Shown piece after piece: positions 37,103 through 45,868 of a stretch of DNA of 64,000 nucleotides. The stretch comes from an uncultured Ruminiclostridium sp. GTDB lineage: Bacteria; Bacillota; Clostridia; Oscillospirales; Ruminococcaceae. The DNA is taken from contig CAJTTE010000003.1 of assembly GCA_910579265.1 (NCBI GenBank), forward strand, positions 62,001 to 126,000, written 5' to 3'. The notes under the pieces were generated by a model, which was not told the origin of the DNA, did no database searches, and saw only the letters and a program-made list of their open reading frames with translations. Both the position numbers and the translations under genes were made by a program. How positions within the stretch are numbered: the first letter of the stretch is position 1; each line of letters starts with the position of its first letter.

Positions 37103-37150
37103 GGCAACACCGCACAATGACCGCCTGATGGCTTTGCGTGCGGTGTTGCC
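37103..37150. repeat. Mini-A: 48-bp internally deleted element A
   Basis: GGCAACACCGCAC ... GTGCGGTGTTGCC with a 22-nt loop, flanked by TTAA on both sides like full A copies. It keeps the right end plus about 20 bp of one inner flank (CCGCCTGATGGCTTTGCGTG), so it is a deletion derivative. It forms a perfect 13-bp hairpin. Confidence 0.88.
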
Positions 37151-37341
37151 TTAAATCCTCTTAACCTAAAGCCCCGGTTCACCGTCCCTCAGGCGGTTAT
37201 CCGCTTTTGACCCCGGCGTTTATGCCGATCCATCAGCAGGATAGCGGCGTACCCTTTCGCCGGTTTACTTATCGTTCTTTCGGCGGGGCTTACGTCCCGT
37301 ATTTTATCATAAACCTGGGACGCTGACACTCGTTAAATACA

Positions 37342-40200
37342 TTATTTTACTTTTCTTTTTCCTGATAAAAGTATGATCAAGCCGCCGCTAATCAGCAAAG
37401 CCGATACGGAAGATACCGACGCGGCAACACCGGTATTCTGATTTTTATCATCGGGCTTTTCGGTTTCGGAAGGAGTAACGGGAGAAAGCTTAGGAAGGCT
37501 TTCGGTCTCCTTATAACCGCATACCTCACAGGCTCTTTCCTTAGAGCCTTCCTCGGCTTCGGTGGCTTCCTTGGTTATCGTCCAGTCACCGTAGGTATGA
37601 GCGGATTCCTCGGATTTTTCGCCGCATTCGCATTCCTTCCAGTGGTTGGTTTCGTCGGTGCTCCAGTTGTTTTTGAAAATGTGAGTGTGGGAAAGTGTCG
37701 GAATAGTTTCGGTCTCCTTATAGCCGCATACCTCACAGGCTCTTTCCTTAGAGCCTTCCTCGGCTTCGGTGGCTTCCTTGGTTATCGTCCAGTCACCGTA
37801 GGTATGAGCGGATTCCTCGGATTTTTCGCCGCATTCGCATTCCTTCCAGTGGTTGGTTTCGTCGGTGCTCCAGTTGTTTTTGAAAATGTGAGTGTGGGAA
37901 AGTGTCGGAATAGTTTCGGTCTCCTTATAGCCGCATACCTCGCAGGCTCTTTCCTTAGAACCTTCCTCGGCTTCGGTGGCTTCCTTGGTTATCGTCCAGT
38001 CACCGTAGGTATGAGCGGATTCTTCGGATTTTTCGCCGCATTCGCATTCCTTCCAGTGGTTGGTTTCGTCGGACGTCCATTCTTCGGGGAATATATGGGT
38101 GTGTTCATCTTCGCCTTCACCGAACAGAACATACTCGCTGAAATGCTCAAGGTAAATAATATAGCTGTCCTCGGTCTGTTCTCCGGGGATAACTTCCTTG
38201 ACGGTTTGTCCGTCAATCTCCGTCAAACGGTATACCGTAAAGGTTTTGTCCCTATGACCGGAAGGAATGGGAATAATAACCTTAACCAGGCCTTCATAGC
38301 CGTTGGAGAAATCCTCGCCTTTATAAAGAAGGGTCAGGTCTAACAGATTATATTTTTGATTTTTCTTGATTTTGTGTCCGAGGGCCTCCTCAACTCTTTT
38401 AAGGCCTTCTTCGTCATAGATTTCTTTCGCTTTTATTTCTATTTTACTAAGATCCAGTTCAACGTCGTCGCCGTCCTTGTGTTTCATATTAAAGGCGGGG
38501 TTTACGTAAATTTCGGTAACTCTTTCTTCCTCGGGAATTTCCTCGGCTTCGGGAGGGGTGATTATTTCGCCTTTTATTTCGTTGTTATCATCAAAATACG
38601 AACCGTCATGATTTTCCAAATTCGTTAGTTTAGCCCACGGTCCGAATTTGCCGTCATATTCGTAGACGCAGACCTCCACATCGTAATAGCCGTTGGGAAG
38701 ATCATTAAGGAAGCCGTAAAAGTTTTCGCTCCATATATGTCCCAGTTTAACAACTTTTCCGCTCGCTTTATCGGTAATACGAACCCAGAAGCTGTCTGTA
38801 TTATCATGTCTTATTCTGTCCCAATCCCACAGAAGGGAATCGGACTTGTAGTAAAGCTTGGGAACCCATACCGATTCATCAGGTTCTTTGCCAAAGGTGA
38901 AATTATATGTCTTTTTGTTATAATTATGATTTTTGTCCATAACATATAATGTTGCCTCATAATCTCCGGCGGGGTAATCGCCTATCCAGACACCGTTGCC
39001 ATCGGAATACGCATCAAAAACATTTATGTAATTATTGATTATGTCCTGACCGTTAACTGTAAAGTTTAGAAAATATCTTTCGGCGCATTCCACATTGTCC
39101 CACAGCAAATTGTTATCCTCAAGCCGTAATTCCGGAACCTCTATACTCTCGTCGATATTCGCATCAAATGAAACTTCTATAGATTCACCGTTGCTGCCGA
39201 ATTCCCCATTAAAATAAGCCCATACATTAATTCTGTACTTTGTGTTCGAAAAAGGAACAGCAAAGCGTTTCCAGTTAATGCAGCAAGGCTCTGTCGGAAA
39301 ATCGGTTTCAGAAGTAACGTATTTTAAATCGCCGTTTACATCAATATATATATCAAATTGAATTCGATAATGTTCCGCACCAGCGACCTCGTCCCATAAG
39401 ATATTTTCACCGGTTTCATCAAAACGAATGTTTTGGGGGGTATCAGGGAGTGTAACTTCGTTGTGAGTATGGGAAACCAATACGGGTTCTGTCCACTCGC
39501 TGACATTGTAATCCCGATCCATTGTCTGAAGGGATATCCAATAGTTTCCGCTCTTGTCAAGATACCCATAAAAATAAAAATTAGGATATCTCTTATATGT
39601 AGTAAAATACAATGTGCGGTTTTCATCATCATTGAAAATTTTTATATTATATCGGTATGCGCCTTCAACCTCGTCCCAAAGAAGCGTTTCTTCCTCTTCC
39701 TCGCTTAGCCTTACATTAGCGGGAGCGTCAAGGGTAGGCGCATATTCGGCGGTAATTGTCTCCGACCACTCGGTTCTGTTTTCGCCTTCGTCAAAGGAAC
39801 AGATATCAACGTCATAGCTGCCGAAATCGAGAGACTGCTCATAGCACAGTCTGTCAAACTCAAGCTGCGCTTCGTCGTCAGGATCATAGTAATCAACATA
39901 TTTGGTAATTTCTCTATATTCTCGTTCCTCATCACCTGTATGGATACGAATAATATATCCGTAGGCCTCTTTTACCTTGTCCCACTTGATAAACCCGTCT
40001 TCAAAGCGCAGATTTTGGGGGATTGGAAGAAAATCTGTTTCTTCCCAGAGATCCTCTGGTTCGCTGACGGTTCCTGAGGAGATTATGATTCCTTCCTCGG
40101 CGTAAATCGCTCTCGATAATGAACGGTAAAGGCCTGTGGTTAGCGCCGATATCAGGATTGCCGCCGCGCACAGCGCCGATAACACTTTTTTCATTTTCAT
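37342..40200 (-). CDS. Large cell-surface protein with FN3-like domains and zinc-ribbon-like repeats
   Basis: 952 residues. Signal peptide at 1-32 (KKVLSALCAAAILISALTTG). About five fibronectin-III-like domains (about 45-500), each with an LLWDEV-type strand (IKWDKV, LLWDEV, ILWDEV, LLWDNV). A further domain (about 520-680), then three near-identical 69-residue repeats (about 685-895) with HWKECECGEKSEESAHTYGD and CEVCGYKETE; the two Cys pairs suggest small metal-binding or disulphide modules. A C-terminal hydrophobic helix and a KRKVK tail would anchor it in the membrane; no LPXTG motif was seen. Probable adhesin or surface scaffold; function unknown. A start six bases earlier is possible. 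Confidence 0.85.
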   Translation of the reverse strand: MKMKKVLSALCAAAILISALTTGLYRSLSRAIYAEEGIIISSGTVSEPEDLWEETDFLPIPQNLRFEDGFIKWDKVKEAYGYIIRIHTGDEEREYREITKYVDYYDPDDEAQLEFDRLCYEQSLDFGSYDVDICSFDEGENRTEWSETITAEYAPTLDAPANVRLSEEEEETLLWDEVEGAYRYNIKIFNDDENRTLYFTTYKRYPNFYFYGYLDKSGNYWISLQTMDRDYNVSEWTEPVLVSHTHNEVTLPDTPQNIRFDETGENILWDEVAGAEHYRIQFDIYIDVNGDLKYVTSETDFPTEPCCINWKRFAVPFSNTKYRINVWAYFNGEFGSNGESIEVSFDANIDESIEVPELRLEDNNLLWDNVECAERYFLNFTVNGQDIINNYINVFDAYSDGNGVWIGDYPAGDYEATLYVMDKNHNYNKKTYNFTFGKEPDESVWVPKLYYKSDSLLWDWDRIRHDNTDSFWVRITDKASGKVVKLGHIWSENFYGFLNDLPNGYYDVEVCVYEYDGKFGPWAKLTNLENHDGSYFDDNNEIKGEIITPPEAEEIPEEERVTEIYVNPAFNMKHKDGDDVELDLSKIEIKAKEIYDEEGLKRVEEALGHKIKKNQKYNLLDLTLLYKGEDFSNGYEGLVKVIIPIPSGHRDKTFTVYRLTEIDGQTVKEVIPGEQTEDSYIIYLEHFSEYVLFGEGEDEHTHIFPEEWTSDETNHWKECECGEKSEESAHTYGDWTITKEATEAEEGSKERACEVCGYKETETIPTLSHTHIFKNNWSTDETNHWKECECGEKSEESAHTYGDWTITKEATEAEEGSKERACEVCGYKETETIPTLSHTHIFKNNWSTDETNHWKECECGEKSEESAHTYGDWTITKEATEAEEGSKERACEVCGYKETESLPKLSPVTPSETEKPDDKNQNTGVAASVSSVSALLISGGLIILLSGKRKVK
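37485..38100. repeat. Three 207-bp tandem repeats inside the surface-protein gene
   Basis: The segment TTGGTTATCGTCCAGTCACC starts at 37571, 37778 and 37985, a period of exactly 207 bp (69 codons). The units are nearly identical at DNA level, so copy number can change by recombination without breaking the frame. Confidence 0.93.
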
Positions 40201-40271
40201 AAGCATTTTCCTTTCTGTTTTTATTGAGCGTAAGCTCCGATTTTGCCGTTATATATAAATACTTCTTTTTT

Positions 40272-40301
40272 ATTCTATCACAAGGCATTGGGATTTGTCA
40301 A
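40272..40301 (-). promoter_or_regulatory. Promoter of the surface-protein gene
   Basis: Minus strand TTGACA (40301 to 40296), 18 bp, TAGAAT (40277 to 40272). A second TTGACA about 22 bp further upstream (near 40318-40323) could serve another site. Confidence 0.65.
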
Positions 40302-40424
40302 TATATAATATACATTTTGTCAAGTATAAATTTACATTTTTTAGGCGCAGCCGAAAATAATGCAAGCTTTTACAATTGGGCTAAAATCCGGGCGCTTACC
40401 GACGGCGGACAAATCAAGAGCGCG

Positions 40425-40575
40425 TTCATATAAAGCCGATATACGGATCGTCAAAAGTTTACCGCGGATGAGGCAATTTTTTTCAGGAACACTTGCGTGT
40501 TTTAAAAAAATAACGAAATATGCGGTGAAAATTGCCGAAAAGACGTGTGACGGCCTTTATGTGAGGGCGCTCTAA
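40425..40575. repeat. Element E, copy 2
   Basis: Related to 27540-27705 (see that entry). Ends with GCGCTCTAAAATTTCCG just before the promoter at 40595. Confidence 0.5.
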
Positions 40576-40594
40576 AATTTCCGTAACATTCGTG

Positions 40595-40623
40595 TTGAAT
40601 TTTCCGTAAATGTATGTTACAAT
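40595..40623 (+). promoter_or_regulatory. Promoter of the FliK-like/FlhB-like genes
   Basis: TTGAAT (40595-40600), 17 bp, TACAAT (40618-40623), about 70 bp before the FliK-like start. Confidence 0.7.
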
Positions 40624-40693
40624 ATTTGTGTATAATCATCATCGGAGACAGGCGGATCCTTGTCGGGAAACCGTCGGAAAGGAATCAGTACCT

Positions 40694-43024
40694 ATGCCGC
40701 AAATTCCTCAAATATCGGGACCCCTTACCGGCGGTAAAACCTTAACCTCCGGCAACAGCAACAACGGCGCTCCCCAGGGAGCCGAGCCTTTTTCCATAAA
40801 CGGAGTCAACGCCGTACAGAGACCTGCGGGTGTTACTCAAAAGGGCGGCCCAGGCGGAGCGGAAAATCAAAACGTATCCGGCAAGCCCTCCGGATCGGTA
40901 GGAGTACCCATTGCCAAGGATCCTTCCATGGCGGTGGAAACGCTTCACGACGTTTTTTCCGGGGATCTTCTGGAAAACGCAAAGCTTAACGGATATACCG
41001 AGCTTGTGGGAGAAATAGACGATCTGACGAAAGCCATTTATATAAATCCCGATAAGCTTATGAACGAAATCCTGACTCAGGAAAAGGACAATACCGTTTT
41101 TTCGGGAGATCCGCTTTTTGACATTCTGCGCAGCATTTCCGCAGAATCGGGAGAAGATACAAAGGAGCTTGTAGCCATTCTTCTGAAGTCACTTAATTAT
41201 GCCATGAGCAGAAACGAGATAATCCTTGCGGTAAAATCCAACATCAAATTTCTGGCGGATTATTTCGGAAAAGGCACCACTCTTTCCAACAATCTCAATC
41301 AGCTGTTCCAGAAATGGGATTCGGGAAATGCCGCGGAAAACTTTGAGGCGCTCAAAAACGAAACCGCAGCGCTTATGAAAACCATAGAGGGCAGTCTTCA
41401 GAACGACAGCCGCACGGAAGTCCTCGTGCCGTTGGTGACACACAACCTTTCAAGATACAATACCAACGAGTATATGATGAAGGAAGCCTTTTCACAGCTT
41501 ATGTCCCAAGTTCCGTCATCCTCCATGCGCGACGAACTGAGCAAGGCTTTTACCGCTTTTGTTTCAAAACTGCTGACGCAAGCGCACAGTACGGACGCCC
41601 GGGAGAATGCCTCAGGACAGAATGCTTACGGCGGCATGGATGTTTCAGCCGAAAAGGCTGCAATACTTGTATATCTTTCAAAGCTGTCCGGAAGCCTCGA
41701 GCCTTCTTCCGGCAATTCCCTCCGTACCGGCAGCGAATCCGCTCCGGCTTCCGGTATTGCAAACGGCGATACGGATCCGCAGCAGATCCCCGCAGAAGGG
41801 GGCAACAACAACGGAAATCTGTTCGCGGTCATTGACGAAAAGGGAAACGCTTTAAGCGGACTCAGATTTGTTCCCGTGGACGAAAACGGCAATATTATCG
41901 GCAGTAAAAATTTAATTTTTGACCAAAACGGCAGCGTTGCAGGCGAACAGAAATTTGCGGCGGTAGACGAAAACGGAAATGTCATAAGAGATCAGCAATT
42001 CATCACCACCGATGAAAACGGTAACGCCTTAGGCGGACAGCGCTTTGCCGCAGTAGACGAATACGGAAACGTCATCGATCCTAAAACCGACGGAATCAGG
42101 GAAAATGACCTCCGAGAGAAAAACAATACCGATATTCAAAACAGGATCATTGACGAAGCCGACAACGATAATATCGATAAATACCGCAGCACTGTTCCTT
42201 TAAGCGAAAGCCGGATATCGTATGTCCTCAACAATTTTAACGGGGGGCTTATTAAAGGAAAAGACGCGATCGGACAGCTTCTTTCTCTTCTTATTCCCAG
42301 AAACGCACCGGATGCCGCCCAGGTTATGCAGACGGTCGTAAAGGGCACGGACAATCTTTCCGATCTGGTAAATTTTCTTAATAAGGTTTTGGAAAACACC
42401 CCGGATGTGCCCGAGCGGCAAACTCTGTGCGACGCCTTTGAGGATATAGTAGGAGCGATGGCGAAAAACCAGGAAATGCCTACCCAAAAATTTACGGGCT
42501 ATGAGTCGGAAACAATGAAAGCGCTTACCGCATTTATTGACAGAAATGTAAACCACCCGGCCATCAGGGGGATAGATAATTTTAACGCCTCAAATCTTCT
42601 TCAGAGCATGCTTAACGCTCCGGGAGTATTTACTCCGCTTGCGCATTATATAATACCGCTTCAGGTAGAGGATACGAGAGCCTTCGGCGAGCTTTGGGTG
42701 GACAATGACAACAGCTCCTCAAACAAGGGGGGAGAAAATCAGGAAAAGCACTATCATTTATTCCTTACCTTTGACGTCGAGGCTGTGGGAAGATTTGAGG
42801 TCGACGCTTACAGTATGGGCAACAGGCTCAATCTCTCCGTTCTCTATCCCAAAAGCTACCGCTACAGGGTATCGTCACTTACCGATAAGATAACCAAGAT
42901 CGCCGCAGGAGTCGGATTCAGCGTTGAAAATTTCAAGACAGGAATATTGATAAAGCCTCATTCTCTTGCGGAAACATTTCCAAGAATAAACGAAAACAGG
43001 AGGAGCTTCGATGTCAAAGCATAA
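40694..43024 (+). CDS. FliK/YlqG-like protein with DENGN repeats
   Basis: 776 residues. The C-terminal 100 residues (HLFLTFDVEAVGRFEVDAYS, then LNLSVLYP and a final helix) resemble the FliK hook-length-control C-terminal domain. The next gene is an FlhB C-terminal-like protein, the ylqG-ylqH arrangement of Bacillus. Between about residues 375 and 470 are six short repeats of about 15 residues, each beginning DENGN or a close variant (DEKGNALSGLRFVP, DENGNIIGSK, DENGNVIRDQ, DENGNALGGQ, DEYGNVID). The start at 40694 follows GAAAGGAA. Likely linked to flagellar export or hook length but unproven; the YlqG family has no firm function. Confidence 0.7.
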   Translation: MPQIPQISGPLTGGKTLTSGNSNNGAPQGAEPFSINGVNAVQRPAGVTQKGGPGGAENQNVSGKPSGSVGVPIAKDPSMAVETLHDVFSGDLLENAKLNGYTELVGEIDDLTKAIYINPDKLMNEILTQEKDNTVFSGDPLFDILRSISAESGEDTKELVAILLKSLNYAMSRNEIILAVKSNIKFLADYFGKGTTLSNNLNQLFQKWDSGNAAENFEALKNETAALMKTIEGSLQNDSRTEVLVPLVTHNLSRYNTNEYMMKEAFSQLMSQVPSSSMRDELSKAFTAFVSKLLTQAHSTDARENASGQNAYGGMDVSAEKAAILVYLSKLSGSLEPSSGNSLRTGSESAPASGIANGDTDPQQIPAEGGNNNGNLFAVIDEKGNALSGLRFVPVDENGNIIGSKNLIFDQNGSVAGEQKFAAVDENGNVIRDQQFITTDENGNALGGQRFAAVDEYGNVIDPKTDGIRENDLREKNNTDIQNRIIDEADNDNIDKYRSTVPLSESRISYVLNNFNGGLIKGKDAIGQLLSLLIPRNAPDAAQVMQTVVKGTDNLSDLVNFLNKVLENTPDVPERQTLCDAFEDIVGAMAKNQEMPTQKFTGYESETMKALTAFIDRNVNHPAIRGIDNFNASNLLQSMLNAPGVFTPLAHYIIPLQVEDTRAFGELWVDNDNSSSNKGGENQEKHYHLFLTFDVEAVGRFEVDAYSMGNRLNLSVLYPKSYRYRVSSLTDKITKIAAGVGFSVENFKTGILIKPHSLAETFPRINENRRSFDVKA

Positions 43025-43298
43025 GACCTTCGGAAAAACCGCCGCGGCCGCGCTTAAATATAATCCCGATCTTAACTATGCTCCCATAGTGGTAGCCTCC
43101 GGAATGGGAGAGCTGGCTAAAAAAATACTTAATATAGCCGACGACAACGGCGTCCCCATATACCGGGACGACAGCGCGGCGGCTCTTCTCGTAATGCTGG
43201 GAGCGGGAGAACATGTGCCGCCGGAGCTTTATCAGGTTGTAGCAGCTATATATGCTCAGGTGGTTTATGACGCTAATGACATTAAAAAAATGCGTTAA
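43011..43298 (+). CDS. FlhB C-terminal-domain-like protein (YlqH/FhlB type)
   Basis: 95 residues. Matches the cytoplasmic domain of FlhB/YscU export switch proteins: AALKYNPDLNYAPIVVASG, then LAKKILNIADDNGVPIYRDD and HVPPELYQVVAAIYAQVV. The NPTH autocleavage motif and the membrane part are absent, as in known stand-alone FlhB-like proteins. It overlaps the FliK-like gene by 14 bp and has AGGAGGAG, so the two are translationally coupled. Stand-alone FlhB-like proteins can substitute for the FlhB C-domain in export switching in some bacteria. Confidence 0.88.
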   Translation: MSKHKTFGKTAAAALKYNPDLNYAPIVVASGMGELAKKILNIADDNGVPIYRDDSAAALLVMLGAGEHVPPELYQVVAAIYAQVVYDANDIKKMR

Positions 43299-43336
43299 GA
43301 AAACCTTACGAAGTTCAAAAAAACGGATGTTTTTAA

Positions 43337-43487
43337 GAGCCTGTTCAGTATGTAAATCGCGCAGCAGCTTTTGCGTATTTCAAGGCGATTTTTTCGCGGA
43401 CGAACTTGATGTATATCAAGAAAAATCAACAAAGAAATAAGTAAAAGCTGCAAGCAGGCTGCATGCTGAAAGATGCTAAACAGACTC
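43337..43487. repeat. Element D, copy 2
   Basis: GAGCCTGTTCAG ... CTAAACAGACTC, flanked on both sides by TAA (43334-43336 and 43488-43490). It lies between the FlhB-like gene and the acyltransferase. Confidence 0.82.
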
Positions 43488-43529
43488 TAAGGCCGTAAGC
43501 GCTCAAGAACGAAAAATCAGGAGTCTTAA

Positions 43530-44567
43530 ATGAATAAGGATAATTACGGCGGTCTGGACATATTCCGCCCCATCGCAGCCATTCTGGTCATAGCAATACA
43601 TACGTCTCCTTTGGAATTTATAAGCCCCGGAGCGGATTTCTTTTTTACCAGACTGCTTGCCCGCGTTGCCGTGCCCTTTTTCTTTATGGTAACAGGACAG
43701 TTTGTTCTGGGTAACGTAATGTATCGTAAGGATAATCCTATCAAAATCAAAAGATTTATTATAAAAACGGCGATCACATATCTGGCAGCTATAGCGGTAT
43801 TTCTTCCTTTCGGACTTTATCTGGGGCATTACAAGGGCTTTTCCTTCGGAATGCTTCTGAAAATGTTGTTTTTTGACGGAACCTTCTATCACTTGTGGTA
43901 TCTCCCGGCATGTATATGGGGCGTTTTGGCGGTCACGCTGCTCAGTCGTTTTCTTAAGCCGAATGCCGTAATCGCAATTACCTCCGTGCTTTATATAATA
44001 GGAGTTTTCGGAGACAGCTGGTACGGCGCTATAGAAAAAATTCCGGTTATTACGGACATATACAACGGCTTTTTTGCCGTTTCTTCATACACAAGAAACG
44101 GAATTTTCTTTGCTCCGCTTTTCCTTGCACTGGGTGCCGTTCTCGGTCAGCGCAAAAAAAGGCCGAAGGCTTATCCAAGTCTTGTTATGTTCCTGATATC
44201 CCTGATATTTATGTCGGCGGAAGGGTTTACCGCAGCATTGGCAGGATTGCAGAGGCACGACAGCATGTATTTCTTCCTTCCTGTACTTATGTTTTTTCTT
44301 TACAGGCTGCTGCTTTCCGGCAGTCTTCCCTCGAGGCCGGGTCTGAGACGGATATCGATGCTTGTTTATATACTGCATCCTATTGTTATAATGGGTGTAA
44401 GAGAAATGGGACGGCTGTTCAGAATAACACCGGTTTTGGTCGGCAACGGGATCGTACATTTTATACTTGTCTCAATAATTTCCTTTGTGGGCGCGGGTAT
44501 CATATTTGTGCTTTACCCAAAGTTAAAAAACAGGATTTTCCGAAAAAAAATAAAGACGTCAAGCTAA
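43530..44567 (+). CDS. Acyltransferase-3 family membrane protein
   Basis: 345 residues with about ten membrane helices. N-terminal GLDIFRPIAAILVIAIHTSP has the conserved R and H of acyltransferase-3 proteins (OafA/WecH type), and VPFFFMVTGQFV is the following conserved helix. Such proteins transfer acetyl or other acyl groups onto cell-wall sugars, polysaccharides or peptides. Substrate unknown. AGGAG precedes the ATG. An element B begins 11 bp after the stop codon. Confidence 0.88.
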   Translation: MNKDNYGGLDIFRPIAAILVIAIHTSPLEFISPGADFFFTRLLARVAVPFFFMVTGQFVLGNVMYRKDNPIKIKRFIIKTAITYLAAIAVFLPFGLYLGHYKGFSFGMLLKMLFFDGTFYHLWYLPACIWGVLAVTLLSRFLKPNAVIAITSVLYIIGVFGDSWYGAIEKIPVITDIYNGFFAVSSYTRNGIFFAPLFLALGAVLGQRKKRPKAYPSLVMFLISLIFMSAEGFTAALAGLQRHDSMYFFLPVLMFFLYRLLLSGSLPSRPGLRRISMLVYILHPIVIMGVREMGRLFRITPVLVGNGIVHFILVSIISFVGAGIIFVLYPKLKNRIFRKKIKTSS

Positions 44568-44577
44568 GGCGTATCCG

Positions 44578-44747
44578 AAGACAAAGCAAATCCGTACAGT
44601 TACGCCGAAGGAAACTATTTTAGGAAAAAAGCGAAAAATACAAGGGTATTTCGCAGTATCCCTTTGGGGTAACTGTCGGCATTCTTTTATGCTGAAGGCG
44701 TCAGCAGTCAGTAAAAATCGTAAAATTTGCGGCTTTTCAGACGACCC
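44578..44747. repeat. Element B copy
   Basis: GGCGTATCCGAAGAC ... GCTTTTCAGACGACCC, flanked by CTAA on both sides (44574-44577, 44748-44751). Internal TATCCCTTTGGGGTAACTG makes the central hairpin typical of the family. Confidence 0.82.
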
Positions 44748-44755
44748 CTAAATAC

Positions 44756-44795
44756 AAAAAAGCGTGTTTATGTATTTATCATAAACACGCTTTTT
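44756..44795. terminator. Strong hairpin terminator
   Basis: AAAAAAGCGTGTTTATG / CATAAACACGCTTTTT with a 7-nt loop; able to act in both directions. It ends the acyltransferase transcript after element B. Confidence 0.92.
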
Positions 44796-44881
44796 CACGT
44801 TTTTTACACATTTGATCACCTAATTTTCATAATCTGCCTCCCGAAATACGTTTTTTGCTCCCCAATGACGTTATTGATTTA

Positions 44882-44910
44882 TTGACAAAACTATTCCCGT
44901 GAGATATAAT
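44882..44910 (+). promoter_or_regulatory. Perfect-consensus sigma-A promoter
   Basis: TTGACA (44882-44887), 17 bp, TATAAT (44905-44910). The first downstream gene on this strand is the small secreted protein at 45452; the D and C elements lie between, in the leader. Confidence 0.88.
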
Positions 44911-45002
44911 TATTATATGATTACAGTATTTCCATATAAATCCAATATGTATGATTTTATTAATTTTTTGTGCAGGGTTTAGGTGCTAAGCACTCGATCC
45001 AA

Positions 45003-45257
45003 GAGCCTGTTTATACCAATCCCTTTTTAAACTGACGTAATACCCACAGTTTAAAAAGGGATTGCACCCCAAACACTAATCCAATAATTTTAAAAGGGAT
45101 TAGTATTAGTATCTCTCAACATACGTTTCGTTTGCACCTTTTGTGTATTTCTTCATTGATTTTACTTTATGTACTCAAATACACCTGAGAAAAAGCGCCT
45201 CGAAGCACGAAAAATCTGTTGCGTATCTACATACCGGGAGATACTAAACAGGGTCTA
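45003..45257. repeat. Element D, copy 3, interrupted by element C
   Basis: Left end GAGCCTGTTTA, then a C element (45014-45105), then GTATCTCTCAACATACG... to the right end GATACTAAACAGGGTC followed by TAA. The left flank is CAA rather than TAA. Removing C and one TTA restores a normal D. Confidence 0.8.
45014..45105. repeat. Element C, copy 1 (92 bp)
   Basis: TACCAATCCCTTTTTAAACTG ... AAAAGGGATTAGTA, nearly palindromic overall, flanked by TTA on both sides (45011-45013, 45106-45108). Same element, inverted, at 62830-62921. Confidence 0.88.
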
Positions 45258-45451
45258 ATGAAAAAAATATACCGGTAAATATGTATATTGGTTTTATTTA
45301 AGGATGTACCGGAACCAAAGCATTTTTTATGTTTGTGCCCCTTAACCCGAAGCGAAAAAGCATATTTACAATCTAAATGCTGATGAGTACGGTCATATGA
45401 AAAATGTAATCAAAGATATTATAAGAATTTCGGCAATAGGAGGAAGACAGA

Positions 45452-45868
45452 ATGAATATTTTTATGAAGATCATGTCATTTGCAGCCGGGGCAGCTGTTC
45501 TTTCGGCTATGGCGGTTACAGCTTCCGCCGTTACTCATACGGCGTATGTAAGCTGTAATAAGCAGGACGAGCAGCACTACAAGACAGGAGGTGTGGAACT
45601 GTATAATTTTTACGATTACGGAACGACATGGTATTTTGACGACGCTTGTATACTTTCAAGAGTCAGCAGCAATGGAACAGACAAAGCTATGGCTTATATA
45701 AGGTATGCAAATTACGGCTCGAACGATTTCTTAACAGATTGCAAAACAACCACCAAAAAAGAAGTTGAAGTAAAGTACAATCCAATTGGAGTTGATATGC
45801 TTCAGCCCCTATCATATGCCCACTCATCGGGTGACGGTGAAAATTTCTACCTAAGGGTTACATATTAA
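45452..45868 (+). CDS. Small secreted protein of an ABC-linked operon, possibly bacteriocin-like
   Basis: 138 residues. Clear signal peptide (1-26, MSFAAGAAVLSAMAVTASA), mature part of about 112 residues rich in Tyr and Asp, with three Cys (VSCNK, DDACI, TDCKT). No family recognised. Perfect AGGAGG ribosome site. Its stop overlaps the start of a permease gene in TAATG, and two permeases plus an ATPase follow. Lactococcin-972-type loci have the order small secreted peptide, membrane protein, ABC ATPase, so this may be a bacteriocin or other exported peptide with its transporter/immunity genes; that is inference. Confidence 0.6.
   Translation: MNIFMKIMSFAAGAAVLSAMAVTASAVTHTAYVSCNKQDEQHYKTGGVELYNFYDYGTTWYFDDACILSRVSSNGTDKAMAYIRYANYGSNDFLTDCKTTTKKEVEVKYNPIGVDMLQPLSYAHSSGDGENFYLRVTY

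Noticed and set aside
37485..38100. Tandem repeats that could be taken for a CRISPR array
   Set aside because: The 207-bp units are coding, in frame, contiguous and without unique spacers.
37597..38343. 248-codon open frame on the plus strand (hydrophobic repeats)
   Set aside because: It is antisense to the repeat part of the surface-protein gene; the open frame follows from codon bias and repetition, and it has no ribosome site.
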